In this document: positions 42,061 to 50,346 of the stretch, piece by piece
How the letters are laid out: each line of letters begins with the position of its first letter
How positions within the stretch are numbered: position 1 is the stretch's first letter
DNA from: Paenibacillus sp. JNUCC32
GTDB lineage: Bacteria > Bacillota > Bacilli > Paenibacillales > Paenibacillaceae
DNA: 64,000 bases
Reading direction: 5' to 3'
Assembly (NCBI RefSeq): GCF_014863545.1
Contig: NZ_CP062260.1
Location: 372,001 to 436,000 of the forward strand
Translations under genes and position numbers: made by a program
The notes under the pieces: generated by a model
What the model saw: the letters and a program-made list of their open reading frames with translations, nothing else
Database searches by the model: none
What the model was told of the DNA's origin: nothing

Positions 42061-45000
42061 TTACTTCACGTTATCCTTAAGCGTGGAAACCCAAACCTCA
42101 ACGCCGTCTGAATTACGAGTGGACTGGTGAGAAACCGTTGCTTCCTGAACATCGCCGAAGCCCCAGTGGGTTTCTGCTACATCAGGGAAGAGCGGCTCCA
42201 ATCCCGTCAAAGGTCCACGGTATAACGCTTTGTTGATCAACGTGACGGCTTCGACACGCGTTATGCGGTTGTTAGGCCGGAACGTGTTTCCAGGATAACC
42301 GGACAGCAAATTGTTGCGATATAATGCCTCAATGGATTCGGCAGCCCAGCTTCCTTCGATGTCCGTAAAATGGCGATTTACGGAAGCCGATGTGTCCAAG
42401 TCCAGGAAACGGGCCAGCACCGCAGCCAGTTCTCCGCGAGTGACTGGTGCATCCGGACGGAACGTATGGTCTGCGTAACCGTTGAAGTATCCTTGGGATA
42501 CCGCGATTCGAATGTAATCAGTCGCCCAATGTCCTTTTCGAATATCGTTAAAGCTTGAGTTCGCGTTGCCTGTGGTTTTCTCCGAAAGACGAGCAACGAT
42601 TGCAGCGAGCTCGGCCCGGGTCAAGGTATTGGACGGTTGGAATTTACCGTTAGGGAACCCGAGAATATAACGCTGATGCTGGAGATCGCCGAACCGGTCA
42701 GAGAATACTTGAACATGGACGCTATTGGATTTTTTGCTGCTACCTGCCGTAAGCTGTCCGATGATTTCATATTGAATCTCTTTGGCTGCAATCAATCCCC
42801 ACTTGATGTCCAGTTTGAAGCTGCCGGTGCTTCCGGCAGGGAGATGAGCCACATTCCAGGTTACGGTTCTGCCATCAACCTTTCCGCCGTGAGCATTCAC
42901 GACTTCGGCGCCTTCAGGAAGGGTGACTTGAACCGATGCATCACGTAATGCCGCGTTGGTACGGTTAGCGTAATCGACGGTAATGGTCGACTGCGTGCCT
43001 TCTTGGACTTGCTTCTTGTCCGTGGACAGGTTCAATGTCACATCGCCCTGCGGCTGAGGTGATGGGGAAGAAGACCCAGAAGAATCCCCGCCATTACCTG
43101 ATGACGGCACTGGCTGCATAGCAAAGTCAAATGCGATAATGCTCTGTCCCACATGGATGATCCCGTCTTTGATATAACTGTCGGAACCGTTAACGGCCGG
43201 GGCATTCGGTTTGGAAACCCGAGTGTCATAAGTGTAATAGCCGCTTCGTTTCGCGACGATGTAATAATCGCCTTCCGGATGTACCATCCATGCATATTCG
43301 CCAGCCGCGTCGGAAATTTGCGGATTGGCATTTTGGTTAGGCGCAAACCCAGCCAGTGCAGGCAAGGATACGAGTGTATTCGGCACCCGTCCTTTCTGAC
43401 GGTTCAGCTCAGTGTCAGCCCAATACAATTGAACGTCTGCGCCGCTAATCACTTTTCCAGTCGATGCATCCGTGATGATGCCGTAAGGATCTATCAGGGA
43501 ATATACGATCGCGGTCTGTCCGTCTTGGGTCATATCCACGTCCAAGATGGAAGCGGGACCTGCCAATACCGTACCGTCCGCCAGTTCAAGCTGGTAGGAT
43601 ATTTGGTATTTCCCCGGCGGGACTTGATCCAGCGAGAACGTTCCGTCATTGGCGACGTTGAGCGGCTGCTTAAAGCTGCTGCCGTTCAAGCCTTGAAGCA
43701 GTGCAACGGCTTTTCCGCTGCCGAGGACATCCCCGATGGTATCAGGGGTGGATGCTCCGCTGGCGGAAGCAACGAATAATTGACCTCTCAGCAGGTTCGA
43801 AGGTTTGATCGTTTGGCCAGGTTGTACAGTGCCGATCGTAACCTCTTTGGTTTGCGTCAGCGTGACGTCACGCCCTCCGATTTGAACCGGAGTTTCGATA
43901 TTCAGCTCGTAGGTATAGTTTCCGCGCGGAACCGGAATCTGGTACGAGCCGTCCTCGCCGGTCGTAACCTCAGCCGAGAAATCAGGTATTCCGTCGTTGT
44001 TGAAATCGGATTCCACGGTAATTTTTGCGCCTGCTACCGGTTTGCCGGTGATTTGATCCACAACGATGCCGTCAATGGCGGCAGGGAAGTAATGTACGCC
44101 CTTGCTTGCTTGAACGGTTGTGCCTGTGGCAGGATCTTGTATTTCTGCGACCACGATGTCGTATAACGGCGTCGTGTCCGTTAAAACCGCAGGTTCGTAT
44201 GTCCATACGGCAATCCCTTCTTCATTGGTGGTCACCGTCTTGGTTTTTCCGGAATCATATGTGATGACCACGGGGACTCCAGGAACCGGGTTGCCCTTGG
44301 AATCGGTTGCCTTAGCGGTAACCGTGACCGGAGACTTCCCGTCAGCCAATACGCCTTCAGGGGTCACCGTTACATCCAGGTTGTAAGATAATGCCTGATC
44401 ATGCACATGGACGGTTTGCGTGACGGATTTTCCGTCATGCGTAGCCGTGATGATGGCCGTTCCTGGTGCTACGGCGGTAATGACGCCATTGGCATCGACC
44501 GTGGCCACCTTGTCATCGGAAGATGTATATGTGGCTTTGCCTGTTACATCCTGAATGCTTTCATCCAAGGAAACCGCCGTTACCTTAGGCGTGTGCTGAT
44601 CACCGGTTTGCAGCGTGACGCTTGCCGGATCGATCAACAGATCGCGCAGGCCGGAGGCCGGCGTGGTTACTTCCACGGGCGGCGAAGCAGGGGATTCAAT
44701 GCCGTTGCTGACGGCTTTGACGACATAGCTTTGCTTCGTTTCCGGCTTCAGGCCGGACAACACATAGCTAGTGCCTGTCACTCCGTCGGCGATCAGCTGT
44801 CCGTTGGCATCATAGATATTGTACGTTTGAGCGCCAGGGACGGCGTTCCACAATAACTCGGCCCCAGTTGCATGCACGTGTTCGGCCCTTAATGCCGGAG
44901 CATCGATGCTTACTTTAATGACGGACTGCACGGTTTTGCCGTTATATACGGCATCGATTACGGTGGAGCCCGCCCCGACTGCCGTCAAGAGACCGTTCTC

Positions 45001-46539
45001 GTCAATGATGGCTACCTTAGGGTCATTAACCGTAATGATGGTCCCCGGATCCAGGGTAACATCGTGCTTCGTTCCGTCGGAATATACCGAAGAAACCACG
45101 GTTTGATGCGTCGTACCCGCCTTTAAATCGTAAACGTCCTTGTCCAGCGTAAGCCCCAAATCCACGGGGAGTTGTACGGAATTGGACGGGATCGATTCGG
45201 TTATCCCTTCGTCAGTAACGATGACGGCCGTCACCGTAAATTGACCGGGCTGATCCGGCGTGACACCGCTGACGAGGTAGCTCGGCGTCGTAATGTTTGA
45301 GTCGAGGAGAACGCCGTCTTTATACAGATTGTAGTAGGTCGCGCCCGTCACCGTATTCCATGTCAGCGTGTTGGCTTGATCCGGGGTAGTTCCCCGATTG
45401 AGGGAAGGGGCGTCCGGAATCTGTACGGTAGCGTAGGCTCCCCCGACCGTGACTACTGTGACCGTACCCGATGGTGTTTCGTTACCGAAGTCTAAAATGG
45501 TTGTTGCCTGCCCTTGATGGTTGGCTGTATGATCGGCAACAAGGGGAGCCCCTTTTTCCGAAGAGAAAGTTAACGGTGCCCCCTCTACAGGGTCGCCGTT
45601 ATAATCGACCGCTGTTCCCACTAGCTGATACTGCCCAGGTTGACCCGTAGGAATGGCTTGGAGCTTAACTTGAGTTGGCGCTTGTTTGTAGGCATAGTCT
45701 GGATTTTTCGTATCGATCGGTTCGAATTCGTTCGTGAAATACCATCCGAGAATATCGTGGGTTTCCATCGAGCCGCCGGTGGCGGAGGTGAATCCCGCAT
45801 AAACGCCGGGATATCCATCAAAGATTTCGTCCAGGTCGATGTTGCCTGTTTCCAGAACGGGAGTTGTCGGACGCGTAGCATCTTTGCTGAGGTAAACCTT
45901 AACGACCTTGGTCTGTCCATCGTAGTCGATCCAGGAGTATAGATCTTCTCCTCCAGACAGCGTAATGCCATTGAGGTTCGTTGTATACCAATCCGGATTG
46001 GTATTGTTCACACTACCGTTTTTTGCAAGACCGATGTAGTTAGCGGATGGATCATTGACCGGGCTCGCGTTTTGGTATGTATCATACTTCACCGCAAAGC
46101 TGGGTTTGATCCCGCCGTAACCAATGCCCACACCGACTTCGCCCGCACTGTTGGATTGAGCCTGAATGGTGAAGGTAATGCCGTCGGCAGGAGAGTTGGT
46201 ACGATTGTCTCCGTTCAAGCGGAATTTGAAAAAAGTGCTGAAGGAATAATTGTTGCCCGCGGCGATCAGCTTTTTGTTAAAAGCCGTACCGAACTGGTTT
46301 CCTTGTGCCTCGGTCAGACGCAGGATATCGCGTCCTTTACTGTCTTGCATCACTTTGGCTTGGCCGTTCAGCGAGAATAAATCGACTTGCTTGGAATTGC
46401 TGAAATTATCAAGTTTATAGGTGACCCATTTGTCCTCGGGTGCCGCCGCCGCAGAGGCCGGTGCCGTCAAAGGCTGAAACGTGGCAACGAGCATACAGAT
46501 CACCATAAACAAGGATCCGAATTTTCCGGATTTTTTCAT
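42061..46539 (-). CDS. Giant SLH-anchored surface protein with lectin, Ig-like and FN3 domains
   Basis: A 1492-residue exported protein. In order: signal peptide (1 to about 36, ending ASAAAAPE); L-type lectin-like domain (about 40-260, with ADGITFTIQ and GVGIGYGGIKPSFAVKYDTY); Big_1-type Ig domain; two FN3-plus-Big_2 units in tandem (FN3 ATYYNLYKDG and AQTYNIYDANG; Big_2 NGLLTAVGAGSTVIDA and NGVITAVAPGTAIITA); another Big_1 domain; carboxypeptidase-regulatory-like segments (GIVVDQITGKPVAGAKITV); a Ser/Pro-rich linker; a DUF11-like domain; and three SLH repeats in the last about 190 residues. It should be held on the cell-wall polymer and bind carbohydrate outside the cell. ATG 46539 is 12 nt after AGGAGG; ATG 46551 abuts that RBS. 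Confidence 0.9.
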   Translation of the reverse strand: MKKSGKFGSLFMVICMLVATFQPLTAPASAAAAPEDKWVTYKLDNFSNSKQVDLFSLNGQAKVMQDSKGRDILRLTEAQGNQFGTAFNKKLIAAGNNYSFSTFFKFRLNGDNRTNSPADGITFTIQAQSNSAGEVGVGIGYGGIKPSFAVKYDTYQNASPVNDPSANYIGLAKNGSVNNTNPDWYTTNLNGITLSGGEDLYSWIDYDGQTKVVKVYLSKDATRPTTPVLETGNIDLDEIFDGYPGVYAGFTSATGGSMETHDILGWYFTNEFEPIDTKNPDYAYKQAPTQVKLQAIPTGQPGQYQLVGTAVDYNGDPVEGAPLTFSSEKGAPLVADHTANHQGQATTILDFGNETPSGTVTVVTVGGAYATVQIPDAPSLNRGTTPDQANTLTWNTVTGATYYNLYKDGVLLDSNITTPSYLVSGVTPDQPGQFTVTAVIVTDEGITESIPSNSVQLPVDLGLTLDKDVYDLKAGTTHQTVVSSVYSDGTKHDVTLDPGTIITVNDPKVAIIDENGLLTAVGAGSTVIDAVYNGKTVQSVIKVSIDAPALRAEHVHATGAELLWNAVPGAQTYNIYDANGQLIADGVTGTSYVLSGLKPETKQSYVVKAVSNGIESPASPPVEVTTPASGLRDLLIDPASVTLQTGDQHTPKVTAVSLDESIQDVTGKATYTSSDDKVATVDANGVITAVAPGTAIITATHDGKSVTQTVHVHDQALSYNLDVTVTPEGVLADGKSPVTVTAKATDSKGNPVPGVPVVITYDSGKTKTVTTNEEGIAVWTYEPAVLTDTTPLYDIVVAEIQDPATGTTVQASKGVHYFPAAIDGIVVDQITGKPVAGAKITVESDFNNDGIPDFSAEVTTGEDGSYQIPVPRGNYTYELNIETPVQIGGRDVTLTQTKEVTIGTVQPGQTIKPSNLLRGQLFVASASGASTPDTIGDVLGSGKAVALLQGLNGSSFKQPLNVANDGTFSLDQVPPGKYQISYQLELADGTVLAGPASILDVDMTQDGQTAIVYSLIDPYGIITDASTGKVISGADVQLYWADTELNRQKGRVPNTLVSLPALAGFAPNQNANPQISDAAGEYAWMVHPEGDYYIVAKRSGYYTYDTRVSKPNAPAVNGSDSYIKDGIIHVGQSIIAFDFAMQPVPSSGNGGDSSGSSSPSPQPQGDVTLNLSTDKKQVQEGTQSTITVDYANRTNAALRDASVQVTLPEGAEVVNAHGGKVDGRTVTWNVAHLPAGSTGSFKLDIKWGLIAAKEIQYEIIGQLTAGSSKKSNSVHVQVFSDRFGDLQHQRYILGFPNGKFQPSNTLTRAELAAIVARLSEKTTGNANSSFNDIRKGHWATDYIRIAVSQGYFNGYADHTFRPDAPVTRGELAAVLARFLDLDTSASVNRHFTDIEGSWAAESIEALYRNNLLSGYPGNTFRPNNRITRVEAVTLINKALYRGPLTGLEPLFPDVAETHWGFGDVQEATVSHQSTRNSDGVEVWVSTLKDNVK

Positions 46540-46672
46540 GAAAATGATCATCCTCCTTCTGTTTGTATTTTGTTGATGTCCTGTACCTTCTTCTCAAGCG
46601 AACCTGCACCAAGGCTGCCTTCTTGACATGGAAGGACATATTTTGACAAGCGGATATCAGAATAACAAAGCA

Positions 46673-46714
46673 TGCTCTACAAATTCTCTACAATAGCTAT
46701 ACAGGTTCTCTACA
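46673..46714 (-). repeat. Three phased direct repeats upstream of the SLH gene
   Basis: TGCTCTACA at 46673, TTCTCTACA at 46684 and TTCTCTACA at 46706: starts are 11 and 22 bp apart, one and two helical turns. On the minus strand, in the direction of the SLH gene, each reads TGTAGAGAA or TGTAGAGCA. Such phasing is typical of response-regulator binding sites; the regulator is unknown. Confidence 0.6.
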
Positions 46715-46872
46715 GATGGTCCTCTCTAAAAAGATGGGGGTGTGTCCGCCTCGTGCGTAATATCCTTCAACCAGAATCTTATTGCTTTGATTGATACAGC
46801 AGCTGGCGAGAGATCGTAGGAGAAGCTCAGGTTTTGCCCCATGCAGCCAGCTGCCAGCCAAATAAATGTTCA

Positions 46873-46900
46873 TTGACAGCGTGAATCAACATTGTGTACA
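46873..46900 (+). promoter_or_regulatory. Promoter of the TetR operon
   Basis: TTGACA (46873-46878), 16-nt spacer, TGTACA (46895-46900). The -10 is weak but the -35 is perfect. Confidence 0.5.
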
Positions 46901-46914
46901 CTTTTTTTATTCCG

Positions 46915-46924
46915 ACTGTTCAGT
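46915..46924. promoter_or_regulatory. Candidate TetR operator
   Basis: ACTG-TT-CAGT, a dyad of the kind bound by TetR-family repressors, between the promoter and the tetR start codon. Confidence 0.45.
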
Positions 46925-46956
46925 ATAAATAAAATCAAGATGTCAGGTGAGAAGCG

Positions 46957-47619
46957 ATGCCCAAATTGGGAATGGAACAAAAGCGCAGGGCAGACGTCAT
47001 TAACGCCACGTTAACCTGCATCAGCTTGCATGGAATTGAAGGGATGACGCTGGATAAGGTTGCCGAGTATGCGAACTGCTCCAAGGGAGTGGTCACTTAT
47101 TATTTCAAGAATAAGGATCATTTGATGACCGAAACCTTCAAGTCGTTCCTGGCCTACTATGGGCTAAAGATCGAATCAGGCATTGAGCCTGCCATGTCAG
47201 CGGAGGAAATGATGGAGGTTGTCCTGCAGCATATGCTTCCTCCGTACAGCGAGGACACGGATCAGAAGCTGAATGTTTCGCAGCTTGACGGAGTCGATAA
47301 GATGTTTATCCCCTATGAGGATCAAGGCAAGCTCTTTGTGCAGTTTTTTTCAAAAGCCATGCTGGACCGTCATTTGCAGGAAGTTGCATCCAAGAGCTAC
47401 GAGCGCGATCTCCAAGGCATCTCCAAGATTATGGAATACGGCAACCGGACGGGGCAGATGTCGGTTGAAGATTCCAACAGTGCCGCCTATGGCCTGATGG
47501 CGATGGTTATTGGCCTGAGCTTCTTTAGAGTAGCGAAGGTTCCGCCCGACAAGGACGAGGATAACCGGTACATATGTGAGGATTATGTAAGAAGACTTAT
47601 CAAAAGAGGAGGAGTTTGA
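46957..47619 (+). CDS. TetR-family transcriptional regulator
   Basis: A 220-residue repressor: N-terminal HTH (ATLTCISLHGIEGMTLDKVA, YANCSKGVVTYYFKNKDHLM) and an all-helical ligand domain resembling the BetI/AcrR-type C terminus. It heads a three-gene operon with DUF4180 and FGE-like genes, and a dyad lies 33 nt upstream of its start, so autorepression is likely. RBS AGGTGAGAAG precedes ATG 46957. The effector is unknown. Confidence 0.9.
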   Translation: MPKLGMEQKRRADVINATLTCISLHGIEGMTLDKVAEYANCSKGVVTYYFKNKDHLMTETFKSFLAYYGLKIESGIEPAMSAEEMMEVVLQHMLPPYSEDTDQKLNVSQLDGVDKMFIPYEDQGKLFVQFFSKAMLDRHLQEVASKSYERDLQGISKIMEYGNRTGQMSVEDSNSAAYGLMAMVIGLSFFRVAKVPPDKDEDNRYICEDYVRRLIKRGGV

Positions 47620-47990
47620 TGAATATCGCGAAGGTTGAAACCGATGGAGGAACGATTGCTGTCGTTAGCGGCAGCGAGGTATTGATTAAGGATGTCCAGT
47701 CGGCCCTGGATCTCATGGCAACCGTGCAATATGAAACGGACAGCCGCCGCATTGTGATGGATCAATCGTTGATAAGCGAGTCTTTCTTCGATTTGAAGAC
47801 GCGGCTTGCAGGCGACATTCTCCAGAAGTTTATCAATTATCAGGTGAAAATTGCGATCATTGGAGACTTTTCGGTTTATCCAAGCCAAAGCCTTCAAGAT
47901 TTTATTTACGAATGCAATAAGGGCCATGATTTCTTTTTCTTGCCCAGTGAACAGCAGGGGATCGAACGTTTAAGCAAATGGAATAACTAA
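47619..47990 (+). CDS. DUF4180 protein
   Basis: A 123-residue cytoplasmic protein matching the DUF4180 pattern (VVSGSEVLIKDVQSALDLMA, RRIVMDQSLISESFFDLKTR, LAGDILQKFINYQVKIAIIG, CNKGHDFFF). Function is not established; the fold may be STAS-like alpha/beta judging by the alternating strands and helices, which is my inference. ATG 47619 follows GAGGAGG and overlaps the TetR stop by one base, indicating tight coupling. DUF4180 genes next to TetR regulators recur in Gram-positives. Confidence 0.8.
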   Translation: MNIAKVETDGGTIAVVSGSEVLIKDVQSALDLMATVQYETDSRRIVMDQSLISESFFDLKTRLAGDILQKFINYQVKIAIIGDFSVYPSQSLQDFIYECNKGHDFFFLPSEQQGIERLSKWNN

Positions 47991-48014
47991 GTAGCGAATA
48001 CGGGAGGAAGATCG

Positions 48015-48707
48015 TTGCCGGTATCTGGGTTTGATCCAAAAGGGGTTTCGATGGTGAACATTCCAGCAGGCGTAGTTCAATTAAGGGACGACCGTATAAA
48101 GTCCTCGTGGACGGTGGAAGTGCCTGCATTTCAGCTTGCATCGGTCCCTGTAACGAAGGCGTTGTATTTCTCAATCATGCCAAAGACATCCGGATGCGAT
48201 GATTTGATGGAGTCCCCAGCCGTGAATATATCATGGCATGAAGCGATTCTCTTTTGTAATATGTTATCTCGGCGCGAAGGCCTGAACGAATGTTATTCGG
48301 TAACGGATGACGGTGAATCCGTCGTTTGTGACAAGGAGGCGGACGGATACCGCCTTCCCACGGAAGCGGAATGGCAATACGCTTGCAAAGCCGGGAGTCT
48401 CGGCTACCGTTACGGAGAGCTTGACGACATCGCTTGGTATGGAGGGAATTCCGGAGGCGTCCTGCATGAGGTGGGCAAAAAGCGGCCGAATGCATGGGGG
48501 CTTTATGATATGCTCGGAAACGTATGGGAGTGGTGCTGGGATCTTTACGATCCGAACGTATACGGCTCCTACAGAGTATTCCGCGGAGGGAGCTGGGCCG
48601 AAGAAGCCAGAGGCTGCGGAGCGACATGCCGCCGCCGCAGCCACCCGACGTTTCGGATTGAGGATCTCGGGTTTCGTTTGGCGAGATCGATATCAAGAAA
48701 AAGATAA
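48015..48707 (+). CDS. Formylglycine-generating-enzyme-like (SUMF1) protein lacking the catalytic cysteine pair
   Basis: A 230-residue FGE-sulfatase-domain protein: SPAVNISWHEAILFCNMLS, YRLPTEAEWQYACKAG, NAWGLYDMLGNVWEWCWD and VFRGGSWAEEARGCGATCRRR. In true FGEs the motif after RGGSW is a conserved Cys (RGGSWLC) paired with a later Cys; here that first Cys is replaced by acidic residues, so sulfatase-activating oxidation is unlikely. Other members of the fold act on small molecules (ergothioneine EgtB type) or bind ligands. TTG 48015 is 8 nt after GGGAGGA; ATG 48051 is the alternative. Third gene of the TetR operon. Confidence 0.82.
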   Translation: MPVSGFDPKGVSMVNIPAGVVQLRDDRIKSSWTVEVPAFQLASVPVTKALYFSIMPKTSGCDDLMESPAVNISWHEAILFCNMLSRREGLNECYSVTDDGESVVCDKEADGYRLPTEAEWQYACKAGSLGYRYGELDDIAWYGGNSGGVLHEVGKKRPNAWGLYDMLGNVWEWCWDLYDPNVYGSYRVFRGGSWAEEARGCGATCRRRSHPTFRIEDLGFRLARSISRKR

Positions 48708-48735
48708 AGCTGATTCCGTTAGGGTCAGCTTTTTT
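48706..48735 (+). terminator. Terminator of the TetR/DUF4180/FGE-like operon
   Basis: AAAGCTGA pairs with TCAGCTTT (8 bp, 11-nt loop) followed by T run; it begins within the stop codon of the FGE-like gene. Confidence 0.8.
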
Positions 48736-49025
48736 GATTGTGCAGCACCTCCTTAATTTCCAATCAAACACATCGAAATGCCGCGGCTGTTTCCAAGATG
48801 GCTATGGAAACTTAGATGCTCCCCATTCATAGTTCTCCCATTTTCCGATGTCACATAATCTAACGCGATAAATCTCGTAAATTTGCGTATAGACAAGGCT
48901 GGAAGACATCAGTAAGATTGGGTTTAACTTTTTGCGGGAGGTGTGGGGAGCTCAAGGAGTCAAGGGTTGAATTGCCGTAGTGTTGATCAAAACCAGGAAT
49001 GTCTAGGGATAAGGGGGATTCGAAG
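48708..49025. other. Upstream region of the second GH43 gene
   Basis: About 318 bases with a terminator at the left end and a good RBS (AAGGGGG) at the right end. I see no convincing promoter or cre site, and no reading frame worth listing. Confidence 0.5.
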
Positions 49026-49979
49026 ATGGTGAATGGACCAACATTCAACAATCCGATCGTAGAGCAGGCAGCCGATCCTTGGGTATGGAAGCATACGGAC
49101 GGCTATTATTACTTTATGTCGACGAAACGCGATCATCTGGAACTGACGCAATCCGCAACCTTAACCGGCCTTGCGGAAGGACGGAAGAAAACGATCTGGA
49201 CTCCGGAACCCGGGGGAAGGTACAGCCATAACCTATGGGCGCCGGAAATTCATCGTTTGGACAACAAATGGTACATCTATTTCACGGCGAATGACGGAGG
49301 AGGGGATGAGTCCCGCCAAATATGCGTGCTGGAGAACGCCGAGGCTGATCCGATGGAGGGACAATGGGCTTGGAAAGGCGCGCTGCCGACCCCCGTCCCC
49401 GGCTTGGACGGCACGGTCATGACCGCAGGCAACCAGCATTATTTCCTGTATGCCGGATATGGCCATTTCCCGGATTACGGGTCCGCGATCTACATCATGC
49501 GCATGTCGAACCCTTGGACATTGACGGGGGACCATGTATTGCTCACGGCTCCGACCCTGTCCTGGGAAAAACAAGGCGGAATGGCGATTAACGAAGGACC
49601 GGTCATTCTTCGGCGGAACGGCCGCATCTTTATGGTGTACTCGGCCAGCACCACTTGGTCGGAGGATTATTCGCTGGGCATGCTCACGATGGAAGAAAAC
49701 GGGGATCCGATGGATCCGGAATCCTGGACCAAATCGATGCAGCCCGTATTTTGCAAAAGCGTGGAAAACGGAGTGTACGCGACCGGTCACAATAGCTTCA
49801 CGCAATCGCCGGATGGCAAGGAGGATTGGATCGTTTACCATGCGCTGCCCGCGCCTGGCGTCGAGACGGCCTTGCGGTCGACCCGCATCCAGAAATTCGG
49901 CTGGAAGCCGGATGGAACTCCGGATTTCGGCGTACCGGCCGGCGAGTCGGATGCCTTGGCCAAACCGTCCGGAGAATAA
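49026..49979 (+). CDS. Glycoside hydrolase family 43, cytoplasmic, paralogue of the 11552 gene
   Basis: A 317-residue GH43 propeller without signal peptide. Catalytic triad in the same contexts as its paralogue: base Asp in AADPWVWKHTDGYYYF, Asp in GLDGTVMTAG, acid Glu in MAINEGPVIL. By eye roughly four of five residues agree with the protein at 11552-12508, including the C terminus (STRIQKFGWK-DGTPDFGVP), so the two arose by duplication. ATG 49026 follows GGGGG by 8 nt; the frame to 48999 has no RBS. It stands alone between the TetR operon and the long leader of the ABC/GH operon. Confidence 0.9.
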   Translation: MVNGPTFNNPIVEQAADPWVWKHTDGYYYFMSTKRDHLELTQSATLTGLAEGRKKTIWTPEPGGRYSHNLWAPEIHRLDNKWYIYFTANDGGGDESRQICVLENAEADPMEGQWAWKGALPTPVPGLDGTVMTAGNQHYFLYAGYGHFPDYGSAIYIMRMSNPWTLTGDHVLLTAPTLSWEKQGGMAINEGPVILRRNGRIFMVYSASTTWSEDYSLGMLTMEENGDPMDPESWTKSMQPVFCKSVENGVYATGHNSFTQSPDGKEDWIVYHALPAPGVETALRSTRIQKFGWKPDGTPDFGVPAGESDALAKPSGE

Positions 49980-50091
49980 TGTATGCGGATTCACAACCTC
50001 CCGAACATGCAAGGGATCGCAGTGTAAACATGGTTGAGAGCGAGTGGTAACCAGGCTGGTGTAAGCGAATAACCATAGTATTTGATCTATA

Positions 50092-50137
50092 TAAACCCCT
50101 ATTTATTACAATATATCTGTAATGAATGGGGGTTTAT
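50092..50137 (+). terminator. Hairpin resembling a terminator after the GH43 gene
   Basis: TAAACCCC-t-ATT-t-ATTACA pairs with TGTAAT-g-AAT-g-GGGGTTTA: three helical blocks with opposed single-base mismatches and a short A/T loop. It has no strict T run, and lies 112 nt past the GH43 stop. Confidence 0.55.
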
Positions 50138-50143
50138 TACGAA

Positions 50144-50237
50144 GAGATGCACTTGTATGACGAGAACCGCGAAAATATATGAAAATAACGGAATTTCATG
50201 AAAACCCCTTAATTCAAAAGGAGTTTTTGTGCATCTC
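50144..50237. repeat. 94-bp element closed by a 9-bp inverted repeat
   Basis: GAGATGCAC (50144-50152) and GTGCATCTC (50229-50237) are perfect complements. They enclose a second hairpin, AAAACCCCTT (50201-50210) with AAGGAGTTTT, one mismatch. It could be a structured RNA, an additional terminator, or a small decayed inverted-repeat element; there is no obvious target duplication. Confidence 0.4.
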
Positions 50238-50308
50238 ATTATTCCCGTTATTCTCATTATCAAAATATTTTTTTGGATAATTCACAAATTTAGTTACGAA
50301 AATTGTGT

Positions 50309-50324
50309 ATGAAAGCGTTGACAG
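50309..50324. promoter_or_regulatory. cre site (CcpA operator) over the -35 box
   Basis: ATGAAAGCGTTGACAG matches WTGNAARCGNWWWCAW at all but two W positions. It overlaps the -35 hexamer of the promoter at 50318-50346, the position expected for carbon catabolite repression by steric block. Confidence 0.75.
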
Positions 50325-50346
50325 AATGGGGTTGTATGCTTATACT
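50318..50346 (+). promoter_or_regulatory. Promoter of the ABC/GH2/GH43 operon
   Basis: TTGACA (50318-50323), exactly 17 nt, TATACT (50341-50346). It is a near-consensus sigma-A promoter about 410 nt upstream of the first start codon. Confidence 0.8.

Larger units (their letters stand above)
46540..46956. other. Divergent control region between SLH gene and TetR operon
   Basis: About 417 bases without a gene. It holds three helically phased direct repeats (46673-46714), a plus-strand promoter (46873-46900) and a TetR-type dyad (46915-46924). The remaining sequence shows no recognised RNA or mobile element. Confidence 0.7.

Noticed and set aside
48015..48707. Calling the FGE-like protein a sulfatase-activating enzyme
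   Set aside because: The conserved cysteine after RGGSW is missing and no sulfatase gene is in the window.
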